In this document: in pieces, positions 17,193 through 25,843 of the stretch
Layout: the number at the start of each line of letters is the position of its first letter
How positions within the stretch are numbered: position 1 is the first letter of the stretch
Made by a program: the position numbers and the translations under genes
The notes under the pieces: generated by a model
What the model was told of the DNA's origin: nothing
Seen by the model: only the letters and a program-made list of their open reading frames with translations
The model's database searches: none
Origin: Streptomyces sp. H39-S7
Lineage (GTDB): Bacteria > Actinomycetota > Actinomycetes > Streptomycetales > Streptomycetaceae
DNA: 64,000 nt
Assembly (NCBI RefSeq): GCF_027158205.1
Contig: NZ_JAPVLU010000023.1
Span: 1 to 64,000, forward strand
Direction: 5' to 3'

Positions 17193-18188
17193 ATGACTGG
17201 CTACGGTGATTTCCCCGGAGTGCGCCCCCGCAGGCTGCGCACCAGCCCGGCGATGCGGCGCCTGGTCGCCGAGACCCGGCTGAACCCCGCCGAGCTGATC
17301 CTGCCCATGTTCGTCCGCGAGGGCCTCAGCGAGCCGGTGGCGGTCTCCTCCATGCCGGGCGTCTTCCAGCACACCCGCGACACCCTGCGGAAGGCGGCCC
17401 TGGAAGCTGCCGAGGCGGGCGTCGGCGGGATCATGCTCTTCGGGGTCCCGGCGGAGAAGGACGCGCTCGGCACGCAGGGCACCGAGCCGGACGGAGTCCT
17501 GCAGGTGGCCATCCGCGATGTCGTGGGTGAGGTCGGGGACGCGGTGGTGGTGATGTCCGACCTGTGCCTGGACGAGTTCACCGACCACGGCCACTGCGGA
17601 GTGCTCGACGCGCAGGGCCGGGTCGACAACGACGCGACGCTGGAGCGCTACGCCGAGATGGCGCAGGTGCAGGCGGACGCGGGCGTCCACGTGGTGGGGC
17701 CGTCCGGGATGATGGACGGTCAGGTCGGCATCGTGCGCGATGCGTTGGACGCGGTGGGGCATCAGGACGTCTCCATCCTGGCGTACACCGCGAAGTACGC
17801 GTCGGCCTTCTTCGGGCCCTTCCGCGAGGCCGTCGACTCGTCGCTCACCGGCGACCGCAAGACCTACCAGCAGGACCCGGCGAACTTCCGCGAGTCCCTG
17901 CGCGAGCTGGCCCTGGATCTTGCCGAGGGCGCCGACATGGTGATGGTCAAGCCCGCACTGCCGTACCTGGACGTGCTGCGGAAGGTCGCCGACACGGTCG
18001 ACGTGCCGGTCGCCGCGTATCAGGTCAGTGGTGAGTACGCGATGGTCGAGGCGGCGGCGGCCAATGGCTGGATCGATCGCGATCGCACCATCATGGAGAC
18101 GCTCACGTGCGTGCGGCGGGCCGGCGCGAACATGATCCTCACCTACTGGGCGACCGAGGTCGCGCAGCGGCTGGGTCGCGAGGGCTGA
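17193..18188 (+). CDS. hemB: delta-aminolevulinic acid dehydratase (porphobilinogen synthase)
   Basis: A 331-residue enzyme that condenses two 5-aminolevulinate molecules to porphobilinogen. The metal site region is DLCLDEFTDHGHCG (about residue 125), with cysteines where plant enzymes have aspartates, indicating zinc use. Schiff-base lysines appear in LAYTAKYASAFFGPF and VMVKPALPYLD. QVSGEYAM is the substrate loop. It follows hemACD with a 304-bp gap and so probably has its own promoter. Confidence 0.95.
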   Translation: MTGYGDFPGVRPRRLRTSPAMRRLVAETRLNPAELILPMFVREGLSEPVAVSSMPGVFQHTRDTLRKAALEAAEAGVGGIMLFGVPAEKDALGTQGTEPDGVLQVAIRDVVGEVGDAVVVMSDLCLDEFTDHGHCGVLDAQGRVDNDATLERYAEMAQVQADAGVHVVGPSGMMDGQVGIVRDALDAVGHQDVSILAYTAKYASAFFGPFREAVDSSLTGDRKTYQQDPANFRESLRELALDLAEGADMVMVKPALPYLDVLRKVADTVDVPVAAYQVSGEYAMVEAAAANGWIDRDRTIMETLTCVRRAGANMILTYWATEVAQRLGREG

Positions 18189-18270
18189 CCGAGGCAGGGG
18201 TTACGGTCACACGGGCTGCCCGGCGGGGCAGTATGGGATTGTCACGCCACCAGAAGGAGACGAGTCGGCC

Positions 18271-18642
18271 ATGAGCGCGGAACGAGCGAGCAGCCCCGGT
18301 GCGGTACCGCAACCGTCCGCGGCACCCGAGGCGTTGCGTTCTGCTCTGGCAATAGTCGCTCCAGGCCGGCTTCCTGCATTCGACCAGGAACGTATCGCCG
18401 CCACCGACGCGGCCCGTACGGCTGTCTCGGCCGCTCCCTTGAGGCGTTTTGTGGAACAGTGGGCCGTATACGTCGCGATCGAGCGTCACCCTGACCGCGC
18501 CGCACGCCTGCGGGAACTCGAAGCGCTGGCGGCGACTGCGTCGGATCGTGACGAGGCTCGCCGCATCGCCGCCGAGGTAAGCGAGATCCTCGCCACCGCC
18601 GCGATCGAGGCCGGACTCGACCGTGGCGGGGACGGCACATGA
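18271..18642 (+). CDS. DUF6247 family protein
   Basis: A 123-residue acidic, helix-rich protein: LRSALAIVAPGRLPAFDQER, RRFVEQWAVYVAIERHP, then a helical DRDEARRIAAEVSEILA stretch. I recognise this as the actinobacterial DUF6247 family, of unknown function. Its stop overlaps the start of the next small frame (ATGA), the arrangement of an antitoxin-toxin type pair; the partner here is degraded. Function as an antitoxin is inference only. Confidence 0.72.
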   Translation: MSAERASSPGAVPQPSAAPEALRSALAIVAPGRLPAFDQERIAATDAARTAVSAAPLRRFVEQWAVYVAIERHPDRAARLRELEALAATASDRDEARRIAAEVSEILATAAIEAGLDRGGDGT

Positions 18643-18777
18643 GCGGCACCTCCGGGTGGTACTGGGAGTACGTCCCCGACGAGTCTGCCGGGCGGTGGCT
18701 GGGTGAACGTGCTGATCGTGCCTCGGGGCTGTCTCGTGGCGATCGTCATGATCGTGCCGCCCGTCCAGCACCTGTGA
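18639..18777 (+). pseudogene. remnant of DUF6247 partner protein (internal deletion and frameshift)
   Basis: From ATG 18639 the frame reads MSGTSGWYWEYVPDESA, a familiar start for the short protein encoded after DUF6247. It then loses coding character. A different frame from about 18697 to the stop at 18777 reads GWVNVLIVPRGCLVAIVMIV followed by PPVQHL, which resembles the strand-rich C-terminus of the same kind of protein. The two ends are almost adjacent, so roughly 40-60 residues of the middle seem deleted, with a frame change. The remaining ORF (60 residues, to 18821) is unlikely to be functional. Confidence 0.55.
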
Positions 18778-19005
18778 GCCGGGCGTGCGGTTCGCCAGGT
18801 CCGTCCTACGACGCCGCGTAGGCAGTGAGTGGGGCGAGTCTCTGCGGGACCCCGGCAGGATCGTCCGGTGCGACTTCGGGGCGTCCCGGCGGACGGCCGC
18901 GACAGGCTGGCTGAGGGGCGGCCAATTTCGAAAATAGGTTCGAGTTCTGTTCTGGGTGGGCAGGTTGATTTGGTCAACTCGCCCTCCCTGGAGAGGAATT
19001 CACCT

Positions 19006-19941
19006 GTGCACGCACAAAACGGGGGCCGCCGGGCCGTCCGCGCACTGTTCACCGGTCTGCTGGCGTCGGCCGGGCTGATCGGTGCTCTCATCACTCCTGC
19101 TCAGGCCGCTACGGCGCCGGTGGCGGCGACCTCGTACCGGTTCGCCAGCACGGCGGGCGACTACATAGGCCAGGGCAGGACCGCCTCGTACTCCGCTCCG
19201 GCAGCCAGTGTCACCGTCATGGGGACGGGCGCCGATCTGACCGTGCGCGTCGTCGGCGGGGGAGACGACTGGCGTGTCGAACTCGCCGCGCCCCGGGGCG
19301 ACACCCTGCGGCCGGGCGTCTACCGGGGCGCGGAGCGCGCGCCGTTCCGGACCGGGCGTTCGCCCGGACTGGACGTCGGTGGCGATGGACGCGGCTGCAA
19401 CGAGGTGTACGGCCAGTTCGCCGTCAACCAGATCGCGACCGACGCCTCGGGCGCGGTGACGCTCCTGGACGCGAGTTTCACGCAGAACTGCGAGCAGGCG
19501 TCCGCGCCGGCGCTCACGGGGACCGTCAAGTACCACGCCTTCCCGCTGTCCTACTCCTACTCCAGCGACGCGGGAGACTGGATCGGCGGGGGCAAGAGCA
19601 CTTCCTACACCGGCTCCACCAGCACCTTCACCCTCAGCGGATCCACCAGCAGGCTGCAGTACGGGGTGTCGGGCAAGCGGGACGACTGGACCGCGCTGTT
19701 CGACGCGCCCAGCGGGCAGCAGCTCACAGCGGGGACCACCTACCAGGCGACGGGCGTGAACGGCGACGCGTCCATGATGGTCTTCGGTGACGGACGCGCC
19801 TGCACGGCGACCGGCACGTTCACCATCAGCAAGCTCGTCACCGACGCGGCGGGCAACGTCACCGCCCTCGCCGCCACGTTCGTCCAGCACTGCGACGGCG
19901 GCACGCCCGCCCTGCGCGGCACGATCCACTACAACGCCTGA
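19006..19941 (+). CDS. secreted protein with two tandem copies of an unknown ~130-residue domain
   Basis: A 311-residue exported protein. The signal peptide has a basic RRAVRAL start, a hydrophobic core (LASAGLIGALI) and a TPAQA cleavage site near residue 33. After it come two related units: SYRFASTAGDYIGQGRTASY... and SYSYSSDAGDWIGGGKSTSY.... Each contains a (D/G)DW(R/T) segment, a GDGR(G/A)C cysteine, and a second cysteine in FxQxC before the closing GT(V/I)(K/H)Y strand. This suggests one disulfide per domain in a beta-rich fold. GTG 19006 with GGAGAGG (18990-18996) sets the start. No named family is recognised; the pattern suits an extracellular binding or inhibitor protein, but that is speculation. 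Confidence 0.8.
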   Translation: MHAQNGGRRAVRALFTGLLASAGLIGALITPAQAATAPVAATSYRFASTAGDYIGQGRTASYSAPAASVTVMGTGADLTVRVVGGGDDWRVELAAPRGDTLRPGVYRGAERAPFRTGRSPGLDVGGDGRGCNEVYGQFAVNQIATDASGAVTLLDASFTQNCEQASAPALTGTVKYHAFPLSYSYSSDAGDWIGGGKSTSYTGSTSTFTLSGSTSRLQYGVSGKRDDWTALFDAPSGQQLTAGTTYQATGVNGDASMMVFGDGRACTATGTFTISKLVTDAAGNVTALAATFVQHCDGGTPALRGTIHYNA

Positions 19942-19960
19942 CCGGCTCCGCGGGATATGA

Positions 19961-19998
19961 CGAGGGGCCCGCCGGACGATCGTCCGGCGGGCCCCTCG
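19961..19998. terminator. bidirectional terminator between secreted protein gene and argS
   Basis: A perfect 18-bp inverted repeat (19961-19978 with 19981-19998) whose centre GACGATCGTC is itself palindromic. It lies between two convergent stop codons, so it can end transcription from both sides. Confidence 0.92.
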
Positions 19999-20008
19999 GT
20001 GCGTTCGG

Positions 20009-21769
20009 TCAGAGCTGCTCGGGGGTGTGGATGCCCAGCAGCGTCATTCCCTGGCGCAGCGTGCGGCCGGTCAGGGTGCAGAGGAAGAGCCGGTTCTCGC
20101 GGACGTCCGCGGGGGTCTCGGGCTTGAGGACCGGGCACTGCTCGTAGAACGTGGCGAACGTGGAGGACACCGAGTAGAGGTACGAGGCCAGTTTGTGGGG
20201 CTCGTAGGTGTCCGCGACGCCTGCGAGGGCGTCGCCGAACTCGTCCAGCAGCAGGCCCAGCGCGCGCTCCGCCGGGGCCAGCGGGAGCTCCGGGCGGGCG
20301 ACCGCCCTGGCCTCGCCGGCCTTGCGGAGGATTGACTGGGTCCGGGCGTACGCGTACTGGGTGTACACGCTCGTGTCGCCGGTCAGCGACACCATCCGGT
20401 CCAGGTCGAAGACGTAGTCGCGGCCGAGGGACGTGGAGAGGTCCGCGTACTTGACCGCGCCGATGCCGACCTCGGCGCCGCGCTCCGCGACCTCGGCGTC
20501 GGACAGTTCCTCGTTCTTCTCCTTGACGACGACCGTGGCCCGCTCGACCGCCTCGTCGAGGAGGTCGACCAGCCGGACCGTCTCGCCCTCACGGGTCTTG
20601 AACGGCTTGCCGTCCTTGCCCAGCACCGTGCCGAACGGCAGGTGCTTGACGGTGACCTCGTCGGTGAGCCAGCCGGCCCGCCGGGCGGTCTCGAAGACCA
20701 TGCGGAAGTGCAGCGCCTGCCGGGCGTCCACCACGTAGAGAAGGGTGTCGGCCTTGAGGTTGCCGGTCCGGTCGCGGATCGCCGACAGGTCGGTGGCCGC
20801 GTAGCCGAAGCCGCCGTCCGCCTTCTGCACGATGAGCGGGACCGGCTCGCCGTCCTTGCCCTTGATGTCGTCGAAGAAGACGCAGAGCGCGCCGTTGGAG
20901 CGCACCGCCACGCCGGTGTCCTCCAGGATCTTGCAGGTCTCGACGAGCATGTCGTTGTACGCGGACTCGCCGACGATGTCCTCGTCCTGGATCGCGATGT
21001 CCAGCTTGTTGTAGACCGAGTAGAAGTAGATCTTCGACTCGTCCACGAACCGCTGCCAGAGCTCGAGGGTCCGGGGTTCGCCTGCTTGCAGGTCCACCAC
21101 GCGCTTGCGGGACCGGTCCTTGAACGCCTCGTCGGCGTCGAAGAGCGTCCTGGCCGCCTTGTACGTCCGGTTGAGGCGGGACATCGACGCCTCGCCGTCG
21201 GTGTCGGCGTCCGCGTGGTCCAGCTCGTGCGGGTGCTCGATCAGGTACTGGATGAGCATGCCGAACTGGGTGCCCCAGTCGCCGATGTGGTGCCGGCGGA
21301 TGACGGTCTCGCCCTCGAACTCGAGGATCCTGGCGATCGCGTCACCGATCACGGACGACCGCAGGTGGCCGACGTGCATCTCCTTGGCCACGTTCGGCTG
21401 CGCGTAGTCGATCACCGTGGTGCCGGGGTTCGCGGTCAGCGGCACGCCGAGCCGGTCGTCGGCGGCGCGCGCGGCCAGCGTGGTGGTGATCGCCGCGTCC
21501 GCGACGGTGATGTTGAGGAAGCCAGGACCCGACACCTCGATCCCGGAGATCAGCTCGTCGGTGGGCAGACCGGCGACGACCTGCGTCGCGAGCTCCCGCG
21601 GGTTCGCCTTGTTCCGCTTCGCCAGACCCAGCACGCCGTTGGCCTGGAAATCGGCCCGGTCGCTTCGGCGCAGCAGCGGGTCGGCACCGACGGCCGACGG
21701 CACGGCGGCCGCCAGGGCGGCCGAGACACGCTGCTGGACAGAGGCGGAAAGGGAAGCGACCGAAGCCAT
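20009..21769 (-). CDS. argS: arginyl-tRNA synthetase
   Basis: A 586-residue class I aminoacyl-tRNA synthetase. The N-terminal Add-1 domain starts MASVASLSASVQQRV. The HIGH motif is HVGH in QPNVAKEMHVGHLRSSVIGD (about residue 130). RRHHIGDWGTQFGMLI follows. The KMSKS region appears as VLGKDGKPFKTREGE. The C-terminal anticodon-binding helices end LRQGMTLLGIHTPEQL. ATG 21769 is the natural start although the frame stays open far upstream. It is divergent from lysS with about 120 bp between starts. Confidence 0.95.
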   Translation of the reverse strand: MASVASLSASVQQRVSAALAAAVPSAVGADPLLRRSDRADFQANGVLGLAKRNKANPRELATQVVAGLPTDELISGIEVSGPGFLNITVADAAITTTLAARAADDRLGVPLTANPGTTVIDYAQPNVAKEMHVGHLRSSVIGDAIARILEFEGETVIRRHHIGDWGTQFGMLIQYLIEHPHELDHADADTDGEASMSRLNRTYKAARTLFDADEAFKDRSRKRVVDLQAGEPRTLELWQRFVDESKIYFYSVYNKLDIAIQDEDIVGESAYNDMLVETCKILEDTGVAVRSNGALCVFFDDIKGKDGEPVPLIVQKADGGFGYAATDLSAIRDRTGNLKADTLLYVVDARQALHFRMVFETARRAGWLTDEVTVKHLPFGTVLGKDGKPFKTREGETVRLVDLLDEAVERATVVVKEKNEELSDAEVAERGAEVGIGAVKYADLSTSLGRDYVFDLDRMVSLTGDTSVYTQYAYARTQSILRKAGEARAVARPELPLAPAERALGLLLDEFGDALAGVADTYEPHKLASYLYSVSSTFATFYEQCPVLKPETPADVRENRLFLCTLTGRTLRQGMTLLGIHTPEQL

Positions 21770-21889
21770 GGGATGGGTGCCGTTCCGGTTGGGGGAATGG
21801 GAAACCCTTCGAGTATCCCACGGGACCGCATCCCCTTTTCGGTCTGTGAGAATGGGTGCGACATGCTGTCGAGGAAGGAAGTGCCGATC

Positions 21890-23605
21890 GTGGCTCAGAG
21901 CCCCGAGACCGACTGGGTCTCCCGTTTCGCGGACGAGGTCATTGCCGAGGCGGACCGTCGCGCCCCCGGCAAACCGATCGTCTGCGCATCGGGTCTCAGC
22001 CCGTCCGGCCCGATCCACCTCGGCAACCTGCGCGAGGTCATGACGCCCCACCTGGTGGCCGACGAGATCCGCCGCCGCGGCCGCGAGTGCGTCCACATCA
22101 TCTCGTGGGACGACTACGACCGTTTCCGGAAGGTGCCCAACGGCGTCGACCCTTCGTGGTCGGAGCACATCGGCAAGCCGCTGACCTCGGTCCCGGCGCC
22201 GGCGGGCAGCGAGTACGGCAGTTGGGCCGAGCACTTCAAGGCGCCGATGATCGCCGCCCTCGCCGAGCTGGGCATCGAGTTCCACGGCATCAGCCAGACC
22301 GAGCAGTACACGGCCGGCGCCTACCGCGAGCAGGTGCTGTTCGCCATGCGTGAGCGCGGGGCGATCGACGCGATCCTCGACCGGTACCGGACGAAGGACA
22401 AGCCGGCGGGCAAGAAGCAGCAGCAGAAGCCGCTCGACGAGGCCGAGGTCGAGGCCGCCGCGGGCTCGGGCGCGGCCGACGAGGACGACGGCACCGGCGG
22501 CGCGGGCTACTACCCGTACAAGCCGTACTGCTCGGTCTGCGACAAGGACCTCACCACGGTCACCTCGTACGACGACGAGACCACCGAGCTTTCGTACACC
22601 TGCGCCTGCGGTCACTCCGAGACGGTGAAGCTCTCCGAGCACAACCGCGGCAAGCTGGTCTGGAAGGTCGACTGGCCGATGCGCTGGGCCTACGAGGGCG
22701 TGATCTTCGAGCCCTCGGGCGTCGACCACTCGTCGCCGGGCTCCTCGTTCGTCGTGGGCGGCCAGATCGTCCGCGAGGTCTTCGGCGGCGAGCAGCCCAT
22801 CGGCCCGATGTACGCCTTCGTCGGCATCAGCGGCATGGCCAAGATGAGCAGCTCGGCCGGCGGCGTGCCCACGCCGTCCGACGCGCTGGAGATCATGGAG
22901 GCGCCGCTGGTGCGCTGGCTCTACGCCCGCCGCCGCCCCAACCAGTCCTTCAAGGTCGCCTTCGACCAGGAGATCCAGCGCACCTACGACGAGTGGGACG
23001 CGCTGGAGCGCAAGATCGCCGACGGCTCGGTGCAGGCCGCCGACGCCGCCGCGTACAGCCGGGCCACCCGCACGGCCGCGGGTGAGCTGCCGCGGACGCC
23101 GCACCCGCTGCCGTACCGGACGCTCGCCTCCGTCGTCGACATCACCACCGGTCACGACGAACAGACACTGCGGATCCTGCGCGATCTGGACCCGGCCAAC
23201 CCCGTCACGTCGCTGGACGAGACCCGGCCGCGTCTCGACCGCGCCCAGGCGTGGATCACCACCCACGTCCCCGCGGACCAGCGCACCCGGGTCCGCACCG
23301 AGCCGGATCGTGAGATTCTCGGCAGCCTTCCGGCCGCCGACCGGGCCGCGCTCGACCTGTTGGTCGGCGGACTCGACGACCACTGGTCGCTGGACGGCCT
23401 GACGACCCTCGTCTACGCCGTGCCCAAGCTCCAGGCGGGCCTGGACGCCGACGCGAAGCCGACGCCCGAACTCAAGGTCGCGCAGCGGTCGTTCTTCGCG
23501 CTGCTCTACCAACTGCTCGTCGGCCGAGACACCGGCCCCCGGCTGCCCACCCTGCTGCTCGCGGTGGGCGCGGACCGCGTCCGTACGCTGCTCGGCGCCG
23601 TCTGA
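21890..23605 (+). CDS. lysS: lysyl-tRNA synthetase, class I
   Basis: A 571-residue class I (archaeal-type) LysRS, as found in Streptomyces in addition to a class II enzyme. The HIGH-type motif is SGLSPSGPIHLGNLRE and the KMSKS motif is MAKMSSSAGG. A zinc-ribbon insertion carries CSVCDKD and TCACGHSE. GTG 21890 is chosen because GGAAG (21877-21881) sits 8 bases upstream; GTG 21881 and ATG 21863 are possible earlier starts. Convergent with the DUF2637 gene. Confidence 0.93.
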   Translation: MAQSPETDWVSRFADEVIAEADRRAPGKPIVCASGLSPSGPIHLGNLREVMTPHLVADEIRRRGRECVHIISWDDYDRFRKVPNGVDPSWSEHIGKPLTSVPAPAGSEYGSWAEHFKAPMIAALAELGIEFHGISQTEQYTAGAYREQVLFAMRERGAIDAILDRYRTKDKPAGKKQQQKPLDEAEVEAAAGSGAADEDDGTGGAGYYPYKPYCSVCDKDLTTVTSYDDETTELSYTCACGHSETVKLSEHNRGKLVWKVDWPMRWAYEGVIFEPSGVDHSSPGSSFVVGGQIVREVFGGEQPIGPMYAFVGISGMAKMSSSAGGVPTPSDALEIMEAPLVRWLYARRRPNQSFKVAFDQEIQRTYDEWDALERKIADGSVQAADAAAYSRATRTAAGELPRTPHPLPYRTLASVVDITTGHDEQTLRILRDLDPANPVTSLDETRPRLDRAQAWITTHVPADQRTRVRTEPDREILGSLPAADRAALDLLVGGLDDHWSLDGLTTLVYAVPKLQAGLDADAKPTPELKVAQRSFFALLYQLLVGRDTGPRLPTLLLAVGADRVRTLLGAV

Positions 23606-23619
23606 CCGAAGACGGCTGG

Positions 23620-23658
23620 TCCCCCGGTTGCCCTTCCGGCGGCCGGGGGATCTCTTTT
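23620..23658 (+). terminator. terminator after lysS
   Basis: An 8-bp G/C stem (23620-23627 with 23643-23650), with further pairing possible in the loop, is followed by a T-rich run ending in five Ts (23654-23658). It abuts the stop codon of the convergent DUF2637 gene. Confidence 0.7.
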
Positions 23659-24956
23659 TACGGAACCTGTTCCGAGTCCCACTCGGTCCGGTACTGCGAC
23701 TCGAACTCCGTCAGGTACCGGCGCAGCGTCCCCTCGCTGAGCGGGCCCCCCGAGCGGCCCGTGACACCGTAGTTCTCCAGCAGGTAGCGGCCGAACTGGC
23801 GCGGGTTGGGGAACTCGTTGACCTCGACCACGTAGCGGCGGAACGCCCCGTAGTACTGCTCCTCGCGCGGCACGTCGGGTTCGATGTGCGGCGGGCGGTG
23901 CAGAGCGGGTGCCGGCTCGGGCTCGGGCTCGGGCTCGGGGTCAGGCTCCGCTTCCGGTTCCGGGGCGTAGGCGCTGACCTGCGCGGAGCCGTAGCCGTTG
24001 GCGAGGGTGCGGACGCGGCCGGGGGAGACGGGGACCGTGGTGCGGGCGTCGGGTTCCGGGTCCGGGTCCGGCACCGGCGCCGGTATGCGGGCGCGGGCGG
24101 CCGCCGGGGCCGGCTGGGTCCGCCGGACCTGCGGCACGGGTTCCGGTGCGGGCTGCGGTGCCGGCTGCGGCTCGGGCTCCGGCCGCTGCTCCTGCTCGGC
24201 CGGGTGGGGCGACTCCAGGGCCAGGGCGGGCACAGGCACGGGTGCCGGGGCCGGTACCGGCCCCTGGACAGTGATGCCGGCGGCGGCGAGGCCGAGGGGG
24301 GCGGTTTCGGCGAGGGGGATGCCGTAGCGGGCCAGGCGCAGGGGCATGAGGGCTTCGACGGGGGCTTTGCGGCGCCAGGCCCGTCCGTAGCGGGCCTGGA
24401 GGCGGGCCTGGTAGACGAGGCGGTCCTGTTCGAGGCGGATGACCTGGTCGTAGGAGCGCAGTTCCCACAGCTTCATGCGGCGCCAGAGCTTGAAGGTGGG
24501 GAAGGGGGCGAGGAGCCAGCGGGTGAGGCGGACCGATTCCATGTGTTTGTCGGCCGTCAGGTCCGCGACGCGGCCCACCGCGTGGCGGGCGGCTTCCACG
24601 CAGACGACGAACAGGACCGGGATGATGCCGTGCATGCCGACGCCGACCGGGTCGGGCCAGGCGGCGGCGCCGTTGAAGGCGATGGTGGCGGCGGTCAGCA
24701 GCCAGGCGGTCTGGCGCAGCAGCGGGAACGGGATCCGCATCCAGGTCAGCAGCAGGTCCAGGGCCAGCAGCACCACGATGCCGGCGTCCACGCCGATCGG
24801 GAACACGTTCGCGAACCAGCCGAAGCCCTTGTTCTGCGCGAGCTCCCGCACCGCGGCGTACGATCCCGCGAACCCGATCGCGGCGATCACCACCGCACCG
24901 GCGACCACCACACCGACAAGGATCCGATGCGTCCGGGTCATGCGTATCGCGGGCAC
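23658..24956 (-). CDS. DUF2637 membrane protein
   Basis: A 432-residue protein. Residues 1-130 hold four hydrophobic helices (ILVGVVVAGAVVIAAIGFAG; VFPIGVDAGIVVLLALDLLL and two more), the DUF2637 region related to the plasmid-spread proteins SpdA/SpdB. Residues ~230-355 are low-complexity Pro/Glu/Ala repeats (many EPEPQPAP units). A conserved C-terminal 75-residue block follows (EEQYYGAFRRYVVEVNEFP, then QFGRYLLENYGVTG). It begins at GTG 24956 with GGAGGGG upstream; ATG 24941 is an alternative. Despite the plasmid-related family it sits between lysS and lipoprotein genes without other mobility genes, so a chromosomal housekeeping role is likely. Confidence 0.82.
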   Translation of the reverse strand: MPAIRMTRTHRILVGVVVAGAVVIAAIGFAGSYAAVRELAQNKGFGWFANVFPIGVDAGIVVLLALDLLLTWMRIPFPLLRQTAWLLTAATIAFNGAAAWPDPVGVGMHGIIPVLFVVCVEAARHAVGRVADLTADKHMESVRLTRWLLAPFPTFKLWRRMKLWELRSYDQVIRLEQDRLVYQARLQARYGRAWRRKAPVEALMPLRLARYGIPLAETAPLGLAAAGITVQGPVPAPAPVPVPALALESPHPAEQEQRPEPEPQPAPQPAPEPVPQVRRTQPAPAAARARIPAPVPDPDPEPDARTTVPVSPGRVRTLANGYGSAQVSAYAPEPEAEPDPEPEPEPEPAPALHRPPHIEPDVPREEQYYGAFRRYVVEVNEFPNPRQFGRYLLENYGVTGRSGGPLSEGTLRRYLTEFESQYRTEWDSEQVP

Positions 24957-25062
24957 CCGCGACCCCTCCCACCCTCGGCAACTGACCGGCCCAGACTGTC
25001 ATATGGCGGCCGGGCCAGGTCGTGCAAAGGCGCCGATACCGGCACAGGTACGACCGGAGTTG

Positions 25063-25758
25063 TTACGCGTTCGCCGCCGCGACCGAGGCCACGGCCTCCT
25101 TCGCCGCCGCGACCGCGTCCTTCAGCAGCTGAGCGGCCGCCGGAGTCTTCGCGTCCTCGAAACCCGCGCCGTTGTGGGACAGGATCACGATGACGTTGCC
25201 GGTCCGCGCGATCACCGTCTCGTCCTGGTAGCGCAGCTTGTCCTTCTCCACCGGCGCGCTGACCACGGTCGCCTCGTCGCCGACGCCGTCCGCCTTCGTA
25301 GAGGTGGCGCCCTTGAGCCCGCCCGCCACGGCGACCTGCTCGGTGAAGCGCTTCTTCGCCTGCTCCTCGCCGCTGCCGACCCCGTTCGCCGAGTCGAAGC
25401 GCTGCAGGGCCACGTCCAGCCAGCGGAACTGGAAGCCGTCGAGTCCGTTCCACGAGCAGCCGCCGCGCGCGGTGGCGTCCGCGGACTTCGCCGGCGTGCC
25501 CGCCGCGCTCTTCGCCTTCGGGACGAGCCGCGCCACGGTGGCCGCCGGGACCGTCTTGCAGGGGTCCGGCAGCTTCGTGAACTTCGCCGCGGCGGGGGCC
25601 GCCGAGGCGGACGTCTTGGCGGAGCCCGAGGCGTCCGGGGACTTCTTGGGCGAGTCCGACCCCGACGAGCAGCCGGCGATGAGCAGTACCGGCACGGCGG
25701 CACAGGCGAGAACTCGGGCGATGCGCGGTGCTGAACGGTGCATGGGTCCTTCGCTCAC
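25063..25758 (-). CDS. DUF3558 family lipoprotein
   Basis: A 231-residue putative lipoprotein. The signal peptide ends with a lipobox (VLLIAGC) and a Ser/Lys-rich linker. The DUF3558 domain then starts KFTKLPDPCKTVPAATVARLVP, with a second cysteine in RGGCSWNG and a closing ETVIARTGNVIVILSHNGAG. The paired cysteines suggest a disulfide in this extracytoplasmic domain. GTG 25758 has GGAG seven bases upstream; ATG 25743 is the alternative. It shares its family with the gene just upstream, implying duplication. Confidence 0.82.
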   Translation of the reverse strand: MSEGPMHRSAPRIARVLACAAVPVLLIAGCSSGSDSPKKSPDASGSAKTSASAAPAAAKFTKLPDPCKTVPAATVARLVPKAKSAAGTPAKSADATARGGCSWNGLDGFQFRWLDVALQRFDSANGVGSGEEQAKKRFTEQVAVAGGLKGATSTKADGVGDEATVVSAPVEKDKLRYQDETVIARTGNVIVILSHNGAGFEDAKTPAAAQLLKDAVAAAKEAVASVAAANA

Positions 25759-25843
25759 TTCATTGCTCCGACGAGGGGCGGGGCCGGCCGGGGTGCCGGG
25801 AAACGGACAGCCTACGGGGCGCCCGTTATCGGACGATCCGGGC

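Noticed and set aside
20642..21889. Extended open frames running through argS into lysS and the reverse
   Set aside because: Both real genes have clear starts (21769 minus, 21890 plus); the extensions are shadows of the opposite gene.
23658..24956. DUF2637 gene as sign of an integrated plasmid
   Set aside because: No integrase, replication or tra gene and no tRNA nearby; neighbours are core genes.
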